64,000 nt of DNA from Amblyomma americanum (taxonomy: Eukaryota > Arthropoda > Arachnida > Ixodida > Ixodidae): positions 61,423,149 to 61,487,148 of the forward strand of contig NC_135505.1 in the NCBI RefSeq assembly GCF_052857255.1, in the 5' to 3' direction. Below, in pieces: positions 46,168 to 55,879 of this stretch (position 1 is its first letter; every line of letters begins with the position of its first letter). The translations under genes were made by a program, and so were the position numbers. Under the pieces are notes generated by a model. The model had not been told where the DNA came from. It ran no database searches and saw only the letters and a program-made list of their open reading frames with translations.

Positions 46168-47372
46168 ATGGCAGCCCCAGCGTCCCCCATCGTGCTGCAG
46201 CAGCCCAGGGAACCACCGACTTTCCGCGGTTCCACATTTGAAGACCCGGAAAGCTGGCTGGAAACGTATGAGAGGGCCGCTACGTTTAACAGCTGGGCAA
46301 GCGACGAAAAGCTGCGACATGTCTATTTCGCATTGGAAAACGCCGCCAGGACGTGGTTCGAGAATCGAGAAGCCACCTTGACGATGTGCGACCTGTTCCG
46401 AAGCAGCTTCCTGCAAGCATTTACAAGCGTCCTGCGAAAAGAGCGAGCCCAAGCTCTACTGGAGACCAGAACGCAGCTGCCGAATGAGACGATCGCAATC
46501 TTCACTGAGGAAATGAGCCGTCATTTCCGCCACGCCGACCCGGCAACGTCCGAAGAGAAGAAAGTCCGCCTACTGATGCGTGGTATAAAGGAGGAACTTT
46601 TCGGGGCAATGATACGAAGCCCACCGACTACCGTAGAAGAGTTCCTTCGCGGGGCCACCAGCATTGAGAAGACACTCGAAATGCGGAACCGACAATTCAA
46701 CCGCCGCACGAACTCGAAAAACTACGCCGGAGTTCAGTCACTGGCCACCGACGACCTGAGCGAGACCATCAGGGCAGTCGTACGAGAGGAGCTTCAAAGG
46801 ATCTTCCCTTCATCGCAACCTCAAGTGGCCTCAGTCGCCGAAATTGTCAAAGAAGTCCAGTGATCGCTGAGAGTTCCAGAGGTACAACACAATCATCGCA
46901 GCCCCAGCCAGAAGCGATGACCTACGCCGCCGTCGCCCGCCGTCAAGGTCCCCCTCCACGACCGCGCCAGGACCCTGTAACGCCGCAATTCCGTCGACCG
47001 CCGCCGCCAACGCGCCCACCTGTCGACCAGCGCAGCTACCCGAGGAAGACCGACGTTTGGCGCGCTCCTGACCACCGCCCGCTCTGCTACCACTGCGGGC
47101 AAGCCGGCCATGTGTACCGCCGATGCCCATACCGCGACCTGGGATTGCGAGGGTTCGCAGTGGACGCACCGCGCCCTCGGGGAGGCGAACGCCCTCGTGA
47201 CATCGCCGACTACATCGCCGCTACTCAGTGCAGGTTGCTGTTCGTCGAACTGACGAAGATCCTCCGCCGCCGACGAAAACGACGCAGAGACCATCTCGCC
47301 GACATAATAACGGCACGCCGCCGTCCCGACGAAGTCAGGAAGCCAAGACTACACCGACGAAAGACGACTTGA
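46168..47372 (+). pseudogene. Gag of the truncated gypsy element
   Basis: The first frame (46168-46863, 231 codons, MAAPASPIVLQQPREPPTFR) is a retrotransposon gag capsid region (FEDPESWLETYERAATFN, then ARTWFENREATL). It stops at TGA, and the frame 46860-47372 carries the zinc knuckle CYHCGQAGHVYRRC at about 47085-47126. The two frames overlap by four bases, so either a frameshift mutation or a programmed shift separates them; mutation is likelier. Confidence 0.8.
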
Positions 47373-48013
47373 CGACGAGACGTTCCAACTTCAGTTCAAC
47401 ACGATGCAGCCGTGATCCGGCGCCAAGACCTAACTGCAACACCAGACAAAGAACCACCGACCTCGGCGTGCTTCTCGACGGCCACGCAGTTACCGCCTTA
47501 GTGGACACAGGGGCTGATTACTCCGTAATGAGTGGACACATCGCCGCCCAGTTGAAGATTGTTAAGACCGCATGGGAAGGCCCTGAAATTCGGACCGCTG
47601 GAGGACACCTCATCACGCCGACTGGAATCTGCACGGCAAGAATAACCATTCATAACCGCACTTACCCTGCCACCTTCGTTATCCTCCAACAGTGTTCACG
47701 AGACGTCATTCTCGGTATGGACTTTTTGAACCAACACGGCGCAATCATCGACCTGAAGTCGAAGTCAATAACGCTGTCGGAAGATAAAGCGATACCGCCG
47801 GAGAGCCCTCGTAGTCACCACGCCTTGAGTGTGCTCGAAGATCAAGTGATCATCCCGCCTCGCTCCAGCATTGTTATTTCTGTCGGCACCGAAATACCCG
47901 CTGACGTAGAAGGTGTCATCGAAGGCGACCAACGTCTACTGCTATATACCGTGAAATTTGCGTCGCAAGAGGTATCGCTCGACTGCATGGAGGGAAAACT
48001 GAAGTGTTGCTGA
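47373..48013 (+). pseudogene. Protease of the truncated gypsy element
   Basis: The open frame reads LLDGHAVTALVDTGADYSVM with the intact DTG active site (about 47500), then VILGMDFLNQHGAIIDL, the second conserved block of retropepsins. The enzyme would cut the polyprotein. The frame ends at TGA in 48011-48013 and the RT frame begins just before it. Confidence 0.82.
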
Positions 48014-48670
48014 CAAACTTCAGCCAGGAGTTCAAGCACATCAACAAGGGCACGACGATCACGTACACCGAGAAAATTCTGGAAACCAGTAATGCGTTTG
48101 TCCTCTCGGATTCCGCCGCATCTACCCCGACGACCATGGTTCCCGAACCAGACTACGACATTAATCCAAGTCTCCCCGTGATTAAGCAACAGCCGCTCAG
48201 AAGTCTGCTCCGACGATACAAAGGCTGCTTTTCGACGTCATCGAGGATTCGACAAACACCAGTCGCCAAGGGTCGCATAATCACCGCGGAGTGCGCTCGA
48301 CCACTCCGCCAGAGCCTTTATACCGAATTTCGCCGCGAGAACGTGAAGCTATAAGAAAACAAGTAGACGAAATGCTGCGCGACGACATCATCCAGCCGTC
48401 GAAAAGCCCGTGGGCATCCCCTGTTGTCCTGATGAAGAAAAAGGACGGAACCCTCCGTTTCTGCGTCGATTATCGTCGTCTGGACTAGATCACGAATAAG
48501 GACGTATACCCCCTCCCACGGATAGACGACGCACTGGATCGGCTCTGCAACGCAAAATACTTCTCGTCGATGGACCTCAAGTCTGGCTATTGGCAAATAG
48601 AAGTCGACGAAAAAGATCGCGAAAAGACCGCCTTCATCACCGCAGACGGCCTCTACGCTTGGAAGGTTCA
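48004..48670 (+). pseudogene. N-terminal RT of the truncated gypsy element
   Basis: A frame shift lies near 48290. The RT then reads [20 protein letters not shown] and VDYRRLD, a TAG at 48486-48488, ITNKDVYPLPRIDDALDRL and FSSMDLKSGYWQIEVDE. The frame ends at GLYAWKVQ, where the expected MPFG block is replaced by RTE sequence. The catalytic YxDD is lost. Confidence 0.85.
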
Positions 48671-49966
48671 GGTTACAGCAGACCTGTTGAAAGGCGGAGG
48701 GAAGAGTATGCTAGAAAAACTAGCCACCCTGTATACGCAATGCCTTATGGCGTTGACCGTGCCAGAAGCTTGGAAGAGCGCAAACTTTATCTTAATTCAT
48801 GAAAAAAAGAGACATCAGCGACTTGAAAAATTACAGACCAATCAGCTTACTGTCGGTTGCCTACAAGGCACTTACTAAGGCAATCGCTAACAGATTGAGG
48901 GCAACCTTAGACCTAAATCAACGAAACAATCAGGCACGCTTTCGTACAGAATATTCCACAATAAATCATATTCACAATATCAATCAGATGATAGAGGAAT
49001 GGGTAGAATATAACTAACCCCTATGTATAGCCTTCATTGAATAGGAGAAGGCATTTCACCCAGTGGAAACTTCGGCAGTCATACAGGCATTCCGGAATCA
49101 GGGTGCAGAAGAGCCTTATGTCAAAATACTGGAAGATATATGTACAGTACTCACGGATTGAAATAGGACATTCGGAGCGCTAGCCTTGCAGTGCCACGCA
49201 GGCATGTGGTAAACCACAGGCCGGCTGATTGGCTACTGGAAGGAACAATTCTGCTTTGTAGATGTTCTCCCTCTCACGCCATACCACAATGCACCACCTT
49301 GGTTCCATGAGCGTCTACGGGCGGCGCTCCATGAAGCGACGGCCACGCGCTCCGAATGTCCTATTTCAATCCGTGAGTACTGTACATAGCAACTGCGCAG
49401 CAACCATAGCCCCCCCCCCCCCCCCTAAAGTAAGCAAACTCCAATTAGGAAAGGCGTCAGGCATGGAAACACGATCTCGCTAATGCTATTCACCGCTTGT
49501 TTACAGGAGGTATTCCGAGTCCTGAATTGGGAACAGTTGGAGATAAGAGATAATGGAGAATACCTAAATAATCTGCGATTCGCTGATGACATTGCCTTGC
49601 TGAGCAACTCGGGAGGTGAACTGGAAATCATGATCAATTGGTTTGACAGGCAGAGCAGAGCAATGGTCTTAGAGTTAAAATGCACAATACGAAAGTAATG
49701 TTCAACAGTCTCGCAAGGGAACTGTAGTTCACAGTTGGCAGCGAGGTGCTGGAAATGGTAAAACAATACGTCTACTTATGGCAGGTAGTGAGAGGTGATC
49801 CGGATCATGAGAGGGAAATAACAATAACGATAAGAATGGCAGTTTACCAATATCCCTCAGCAGAAAAGTGTACAACAGCTGTATCTTATACGTACTCACC
49901 TACGAGGCAGAAACGTGGAGGCTAACGAAAAGGGTTCAGCTTAAGATAAGGACAACGCAGCGAGCC
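48671..49966 (+). mobile_element. RTE-type LINE fragment, downstream part
   Basis: This continues the RTE at 37797-39076 but first repeats about 343 bp of it (48671-49015 matches 38738-39076, sharing private changes). RT pieces are TADLLKGGGKSMLEKLATLY and, after the MITE at 49145-49382, LRFADDIALLSNSGGELEIM. It is cut at 49966 in the C-terminal region. A deletion removes the segment around 49835 compared with the RTE at 62.5 kb. It is not functional. Confidence 0.82.
49145..49382. mobile_element. Tc1/mariner-like MITE with perfect 36-bp inverted repeats
   Basis: This 238-bp element begins CAGTACTCACGGATTGAAAT and ends with its exact reverse complement; the identity extends over 36 bp at each end (49145-49180 and 49347-49382). 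It is flanked by TA on both sides (49143-49144, 49383-49384). The interior has no coding frame. TA duplication and a CAGT start fit Tc1/mariner-type non-autonomous elements. Confidence 0.93.
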
Positions 49967-51689
49967 ATGTTCTTGGTCTTGGTCTACAAAGTGTACCGAT
50001 TATTTGTTTTCCAAAGTTTCGGTTAAGTAGCGTGCGATGCTGGAGGGAAGCGGAGCTGAGTGCATTCCCTTCTGAAACAAATGTACCTGAATAAAAAAAA
50101 AAGCACCGAAAAGCGGGGGGGGGAGAGGGGGGATGCTGCGTACTACGTCACTGTTGTTTTTGCAAAGCCATCCATGTGATTTTGACAATGCTAATCGCCT
50201 AAGTGCGTATTCAGTTCCGATCACCGTGGAAGCAGCCGACTCCAAGCTCTCAGCCTTCTACCCCGCCGCTGCTAAAGTACAAAGCTCAAGAACGTGCCTT
50301 GAAATTGCAGCGCACGCTAGAACAACGAAATACTTGGTGTCGCGGTTCTGTGGTCTGTGGGAAGCAGACGACGCGCCTATCCTGGTCTCCGTCGATACTG
50401 GAACGCTGCGCATGAGCAGAGAGCACTACTCCCACTGGCTGCGCCATCGTCCAGAGACTCCCAGAAGGCCTTGCGAAGCACGTGACTCCGGCACACTTTT
50501 TGTCATGCAGCTCGGATCACCAATCTCCACTTGGGAGCTGGATGGCGCATCGGGCGCCCGAAATTCGTGCCCGGAAGTAAGCGGCCAAGACCTGGAAGTC
50601 AGTCTTTGGCAGTGCACGAAATGGGACATCAGCATGACGTTTCAGTTTCCGTTTTCACCTTGGTAATTCGTCTTTTCGGCTTTCTCGTCTTTCTCCACGA
50701 CAATGCCTTGTTGAAGCTCCGTCGTCTGCTTGAGGACACCAGCGAAGTCTTCAGGTAAGACATCTCAAAAAGACGTGTCCTTTGCATTGCAGTGGGACGA
50801 CACAAGCAGACGACAGGACATCACTACACACAGAACATACGAAGCCATGTCAACTAAGCTCTGTGTAGTCTCGTTGCGCTGAAGTCGTAAACGATGCGCT
50901 TTATTCTCAAGCATGTTCCCGCGTTTCAAGTCGATGTTATACCAGCAATGAGGAAAATATTCAAGAAAGAATAGGTGGAGACGTAATATTACTAGGAAGT
51001 GGACATGGACGACCCGCAATAGTGAGACAAAAAGGGATGGTCGATTTGCGTAGTTAGGCCGACTGCCAATTAGGTGCGCCAGTAGTTCGGTTTTCATTTC
51101 GGTTGCGGTGTTCAGATCTATAGTTCGTATAGCGATGACAGTTCTTCGTATAGCGATAATAGGTTAATGTCCATAAATGCGGAATTGGTAATTCTCTACA
51201 TTCATAGATCCCTGCTAGTCTTCCTGGCACCCCTACCACAGTGGTGCAGCTGTCAAGCGATGCACCGCTCTTCTATGGCAGGTTCTGCCATCAGTGGGAT
51301 TTAGGTTGCTTGGGTTGGATGGCGATCGAGGTTGTTCTTAGCGAGCAGCCTCTAACGATTAATTCAGCTCCCACCTGGCGCGGTGGGCAGGCTTCTCATG
51401 CTCACCTAGAACGCCTACTGATCAGTGCCAAGGCCACAGCTGCCAGCGTTACTTAGCCCGGCGGTGATACATCGAGGTCCCTGTTCGAACGTTTGTCTGT
51501 TTCCTACGAAAGGGTGCTGCTTTGGTGTTCAGTTATGTGATTTAACAACCTAGGATTAATAGTTACAAAGTTCAGTATATTCAATATTCGTTATCAGCCT
51601 TGTGGTCACCATGTCCTAGCAGTATTCTGATGTATACACCACTCACAATGCTACACCTAAAAAGGCGCTCTTGTATTTCAAAATGCCTA
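49967..51689. other. Unassigned region before BTB copy 2
   Basis: An open frame at 50133-50666 (177 codons, MLRTTSLLFLQSHPCDFDNA) has no domain I recognise. A GT donor-like site (CAG|gtaaga) lies at 50755, but joining it to the BTB exon at 51938 does not give a consistent frame. 51397-51516 matches the 3' flank of BTB copy 2 and is listed separately. Confidence 0.4.
51397..51516 (+). repeat. Relic of a BTB gene 3' flank
   Basis: This 120-bp segment (CACCTAGAACGCCTACTGAT, then CGAACGTTTGTCTGTTTCC) matches 53388-53505, directly downstream of BTB copy 2. It lies upstream of copy 2, so it looks like the end of another, otherwise lost BTB copy in tandem. Confidence 0.6.
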
Positions 51690-51937
51690 TTATTAAAGAT
51701 TGAGCTCGAGCAAGAGCAAAGAGGGGGCGAAAGTATGCATTTGCCAACGCTCGTTGTGCTTAGCAGACCATAGGAGTCAAATGCTTTACCAGCGTCAATA
51801 AGGGCTAGAATGTGGACCTCCCATTTAGTTTTTTTCTTCTTTGTGGTGTCGGGTTGTAAAGGTGTGGTCATCGATTCAGTAATACGAGGTCGTTAATAAA
51901 CTAGTACATAATCCTCACCTCTGTCGTTTAATGTCAG

Positions 51938-53354
51938 TTATCTTTTTAAAGATTACTCAATGAGTACATAGCCGACGTAGAGATCGTCGTGGATTGTGCC
52001 CACTTTTCTAGCCTGCGGAGGTCATTCAAGGCGCACCGAATGATCTTGGCTCTCCAGAACAAGGTCTTCAAAGCCATGCTCTATGAAAATTTTCCCAAGG
52101 AAGAAAGGGTAGTCATCACCGACTTGCCCTCGGAAGGGGTTCATGGCCTTCTTCGGTACGTTCACACAAGTTATTTTACAGTTGATCTACAGCTATGTGG
52201 CGTGAAATGTGCCGCGATTGTTGGGATGGTAAACGTCTAGCATCCTTAAGCGATTGCGTTTTGCTCATGCCTAGCGCAGTCATATTCTTTCCTATGCCAC
52301 CGCGCAGTTTGGATATGCTTGAAGAATAGGCGCCCCAAGTGCCGAAATCATGGAGGAAATATAACGCGGAAACAAAGTAAAATCATTGGCGATGTTCTTG
52401 CCTCAAGCAAACAGGGTTATCGCTTACGGCATCGGGTCAAAAGTTCTGGAACATCTTCAGCACTCTGGTACTGACAAACTGTAAAAAATGTGCACCAAAA
52501 CTTTCGAGGCGCCTTGCTTTGGCTGTTTTACCTTTTAAAAGACGCTGTCGAGACCGGCTGACTATGCTATTATGCAGAAACCGTTTCGGCTCGAACGGCT
52601 TGTTTTGGGCATCGCTAAGTTTTGTGTCATTCGCATTATAGTCGGTCATTGTCGGAAATGAAATGGAAAGCTGATCTTCAGCACAATTATTCTGAAAGTT
52701 TGAAGCGGCTTCACAAATTTTGAAGATGCAGAAATTTGAAATGCATTGCTGTCAATGCAGGTTGTTCTACAGCGGCCAGCTTGAAGCGTAAGCATTGCAC
52801 CAGGCCCAGTGCACTCGAAGCGCAGCTGTCAAGTACCTGGTGCTGGAACTCGCAGAAAAGTGCATCGCTTACGTGAAGTGCAACATAGAGCCGGAGGACG
52901 TGTACCCGGTTTTGGACTACGCTTTCACTATGGGCGAAAATCACAGGGACCTCCCTGCATTGGATCTCCTGCTTGCAGATGGCCCCAACGTGCTGTTCTC
53001 AGAAGCGTTCGCATGCTGTTCGGACTGCACGGCCAATTACTTCATGGAGAACGTCGCTGACGTGCCCGATATTTTGGTCTTTCGAGCCCTCCAGAGGTAG
53101 GCACAGGAGAAGCGTCTGCGCAGAGCTGCTGCCGTCGACCGAGAGCCTGAGCTCCGAACGCTCATGCAGCCCTTCTTCCCCAAACTTCGGTTCCTCGCGC
53201 TCATAGCAGAGGAGTTCGCTTCTGGACGGAACCTGTGGGGAATCCTGAACGACCGCGAGGCTTGCGCAGTCTTAGGAGCATTGTGAATAAAGGTCCGCTG
53301 TCTTTGCCCGATGGCTTCAGCAACGTCGACTATTCATCGGACGAAGAGGAATAA
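51938..53354 (+). pseudogene. BTB/POZ-BACK domain pseudogene, copy 2 (two exons)
   Basis: Exon A (51938-52155) encodes a BTB core that is open from ADVEIVVDCAHF through FKAHRMILALQNKVFKAM to GLLRY, without the 8-bp deletion of copy 1. It has an in-frame TAA at 51947-51949 near its start. Exon B (52761-53354) has TAA at 52789-52791, then the BACK region (AAVKYLVLELAEKCIAYVKC, SEAFACCSDCTANYF), a TAG at about 53098 and a natural-looking end SNVDYSSDEEE. The splice sites and phase-2 intron match copy 1. AATAAA follows at 53695. The stops differ from the lesions in copy 1, so the two copies decayed independently after duplication. Confidence 0.8.
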
Positions 53355-53719
53355 TATGATGCGCCCGATGTAGGCGCCGCACCTAGAACGTCTACTGATC
53401 AGTGCCAAAGCCACAGCCGCCGGCCTTACTTAGCCCGGTGGTGATACGCCCAGGTGCCGCGTTTGAACGTTTGTCTGTTTCCGAAGAAAGGGTGTTCCTT
53501 TTTAATCTTCTATTCAGTTAAGCGATTCCTTTTACACATGCTGATAATTTTCCTACATTGCGCTTTTGCTTTGCCGCATCAGAAAAGGCTTGAGCAAGTG
53601 ATACACTCGTTGAGCCACTCGCATGTTTCGTTTGCAGGCAACCAGGAGAGAATACCGGATGCAGCGTGGTTTTTCTACTGGGCTCCTGTGGCATAATAAA
53701 GTATATTAGTCGTTATTTC

Positions 53720-55750
53720 TTATTTACACTGCACTTTTCAACGAGATCAGTGCCGGTCACAGTCAAAAATAAAAGAGAGGTGCCTTTTAGTGGCGTATAC
53801 ACGCGCTGTTGGGTATGTGCCTCTAGCCAACCTCTGCCACCAGTGCTGTTGACGGAAGTGCCCTTGGGTTTTCTGGCTCGGTCAGCCCTGCAGGCCCCGG
53901 CTCCGAAGGACGACGTCGGACTCCGTTATGAAGGAAACTGCGCCGTAGGTTTATTTTTACATTTTTAGTCGAGATACGACGGTCTCGGTAACGGACCAAA
54001 AACCCGTTAAATACCCTTCGTAACCCCCAGATCCGTTGTCTGGGGAAAGATGTTCGGTGAACGATGTCCAATGAGTTGGGCAGTTGTGGACACTGGTGGT
54101 ACGGCCCTCGGCAGGAGGCAGTACCGATGCCCTCTCGCAGCTCATTCTATAGAAGGAGGGTCATCGGACACTGTCCTCTCGGTTTCACCGCTGCGGCAAG
54201 GTTTCTGTTCGGTTTCTCCGCGGGAAAGAAATTGCACGCCGTCTCCCAGCAGGTGAATGAACGACCTCGTACTCCCGCACCACCAGCTTTGACATCATTT
54301 AACATCACCAGCTTGACTTTTCAACCGCATCTCTGTCCGGTGAACCGAGGGCAGACTCGGCCACTTGACGCCGCCGTCATGGCCGCTGCTTCCGCCTCTA
54401 ACGCCAGTCCTCGCCGTACAGTTGCTTCGTGATGACTCATCCACGTCTCGGTCTGCTAGGAGTTCTTCCCAGTTCCGATTTCGCCGATCTCGACAGCATG
54501 CTGTTTCCCTTGCTTTAAAAGAAAGCTAAAATTTTCTCTAAAAGTGAATGAAGCTCTTGTAGGAGTGGTCTTGTTTTGTTCATCGGAGGGCTAAATACTT
54601 TTTCTACCACGTTTTGTAGAGAACAACTGATGGGACAAGAAGAGAGTGGATTGTGTTCCAGCGCAGCATCTGACTTCAAACCGGTCATATGCCTGCAGAG
54701 AAAGCATCAGGGTGGCTAACACATGAGCGTCTATTTTTCCATCTGGCGAGTCTTCGAGAAATCTGAGTCCTGTCCTACTGTATGGTCTATTCAAAAGTGA
54801 CGACCGCTGGAGATTCCCAAGATGCCGCACCATCCACTTCAGTGTCGCAGTTAAGTGTGGTCCACCCTGTGCATCATAGTCGTGTGTTGAAGATCATGGA
54901 ACTGACTTCAAAACAAAATTTAGGAAGCATGCCGTATTGAGCACCCAGCGTTTTTTTTCCTTTCACAAATTCGCAGGCAAACTGTGGTCTGTTGTTTAGC
55001 CCTCTCGACGAAGTTCGTAGTAAGAATGCCGCTGTTGTAATGGTACGGTCTTAAATCATTGCGCTATATAGCTGACAAGGAACGCAATATTTCAGCATCA
55101 CTTCATTGACACACAGCTATATCACTCACCTCGACACCGCATTCTGGGTAACAATGTTAGCGTGCTTTTTAATACGAAATATGATTGCCAGGTCAGCTGT
55201 GAGGCATAATCCACTTTCCAAGTTGCTACAAATCTCTAAAAGATTTCCACGCAACTACACGTGGCCCGAGTCAGTCCAACATTGAGAGCAATCAGGCTTG
55301 GTATGGAAAGCTCCATACTCAAAACAAGAACCAACCCACATGGGAGTATAAATGATTGGCCCCACCCTTTATACTACATATGCGGAAACATTTACTGCAT
55401 CGATATGAAGTAGAAATGTGTTAAATTACGTATTTTACTCCCTGCACTAAATAATGGTGCATAAAGTAGGAGTATCTTCCTTAAAACTCACATTTTTAAT
55501 GGAGTTTCTTGGTCTCAATGCGCCCCAAGTGATCAAGTAAAAGAAACACAATTTCACGCCATCCGCTCCGCCACCTAGCGTCTCGTCTGCTTCTGGTCAG
55601 CCGCCTGATAATGGCGGTGAGTGACGACCCGCTAGTTATAATCATCCTTCCCTGTATCTGTCCTGACTACTTGGCATTCACGGGCACCTGCCGCGATACA
55701 AGATATCGGTTTGTCGCCGTTTTCTGCTGCAGTAAGCTACATAATTGAAC
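53720..55750. other. Unassigned region
   Basis: No domain, RNA gene or bounded repeat is recognised. The 53.88-54.45 kb part is GC-rich with short frames on both strands (for example 54064-54432), none with a motif. An 80-codon minus frame at 54833-54591 is likewise unrecognised. Confidence 0.4.
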
Positions 55751-55752
55751 TA

Positions 55753-55879
55753 CAGAAAAAAGGTTAGTACTGCGCGAATTAGACACGACAGGAGAACAGG
55801 AACAAACACGACAACACAGGCGTAGTTTGTTTCTGTTCTCCTGTCGTGTCTAATTCGCGCAGTACTAACCTTTTTTCTG
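55753..55879. repeat. Near-perfect 55-bp inverted repeat (hairpin)
   Basis: The arms 55753-55807 and 55825-55879 are reverse complements with one mismatch; they are separated by a 17-bp loop (ACGACAACACAGGCGTA). The left arm begins CAGAAAAAAGGTTAGTACTG. Just right of it is CCAACTAGCCC, the complement of the terminal word of the Penelope-like element at 25240, so it may derive from two inverted Penelope tails. Confidence 0.9.

Larger units (their letters stand above)
39077..48670 (+). mobile_element. Ty3/gypsy element, 3'-truncated, with a LINE inside its 5' LTR
   Basis: The 5' LTR (39077-39379 plus about 45864-45976) is split by a Tx1-type LINE. Rejoined it is about 416 bp, starts TGACACGTG and ends CACGTCACA. 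After it come a leader, gag (46168), zinc knuckle, protease and RT. The element ends abruptly at 48670 in RT, where RTE sequence begins; RNase H, integrase and the 3' LTR are missing. It entered the RTE fragment at 39076. Confidence 0.85.

Noticed and set aside
38738..49015. 343-bp repeat as an LTR pair or target duplication
   Set aside because: Both copies are ordinary RTE RT sequence, so it is neither an LTR nor a normal target duplication.
50755..51937. Exon joining the 50.7-kb frame to the BTB exon of copy 2
   Set aside because: A donor-like CAG|gtaaga exists, but the resulting phase does not match the BTB frame, and the matching frame contains a stop.
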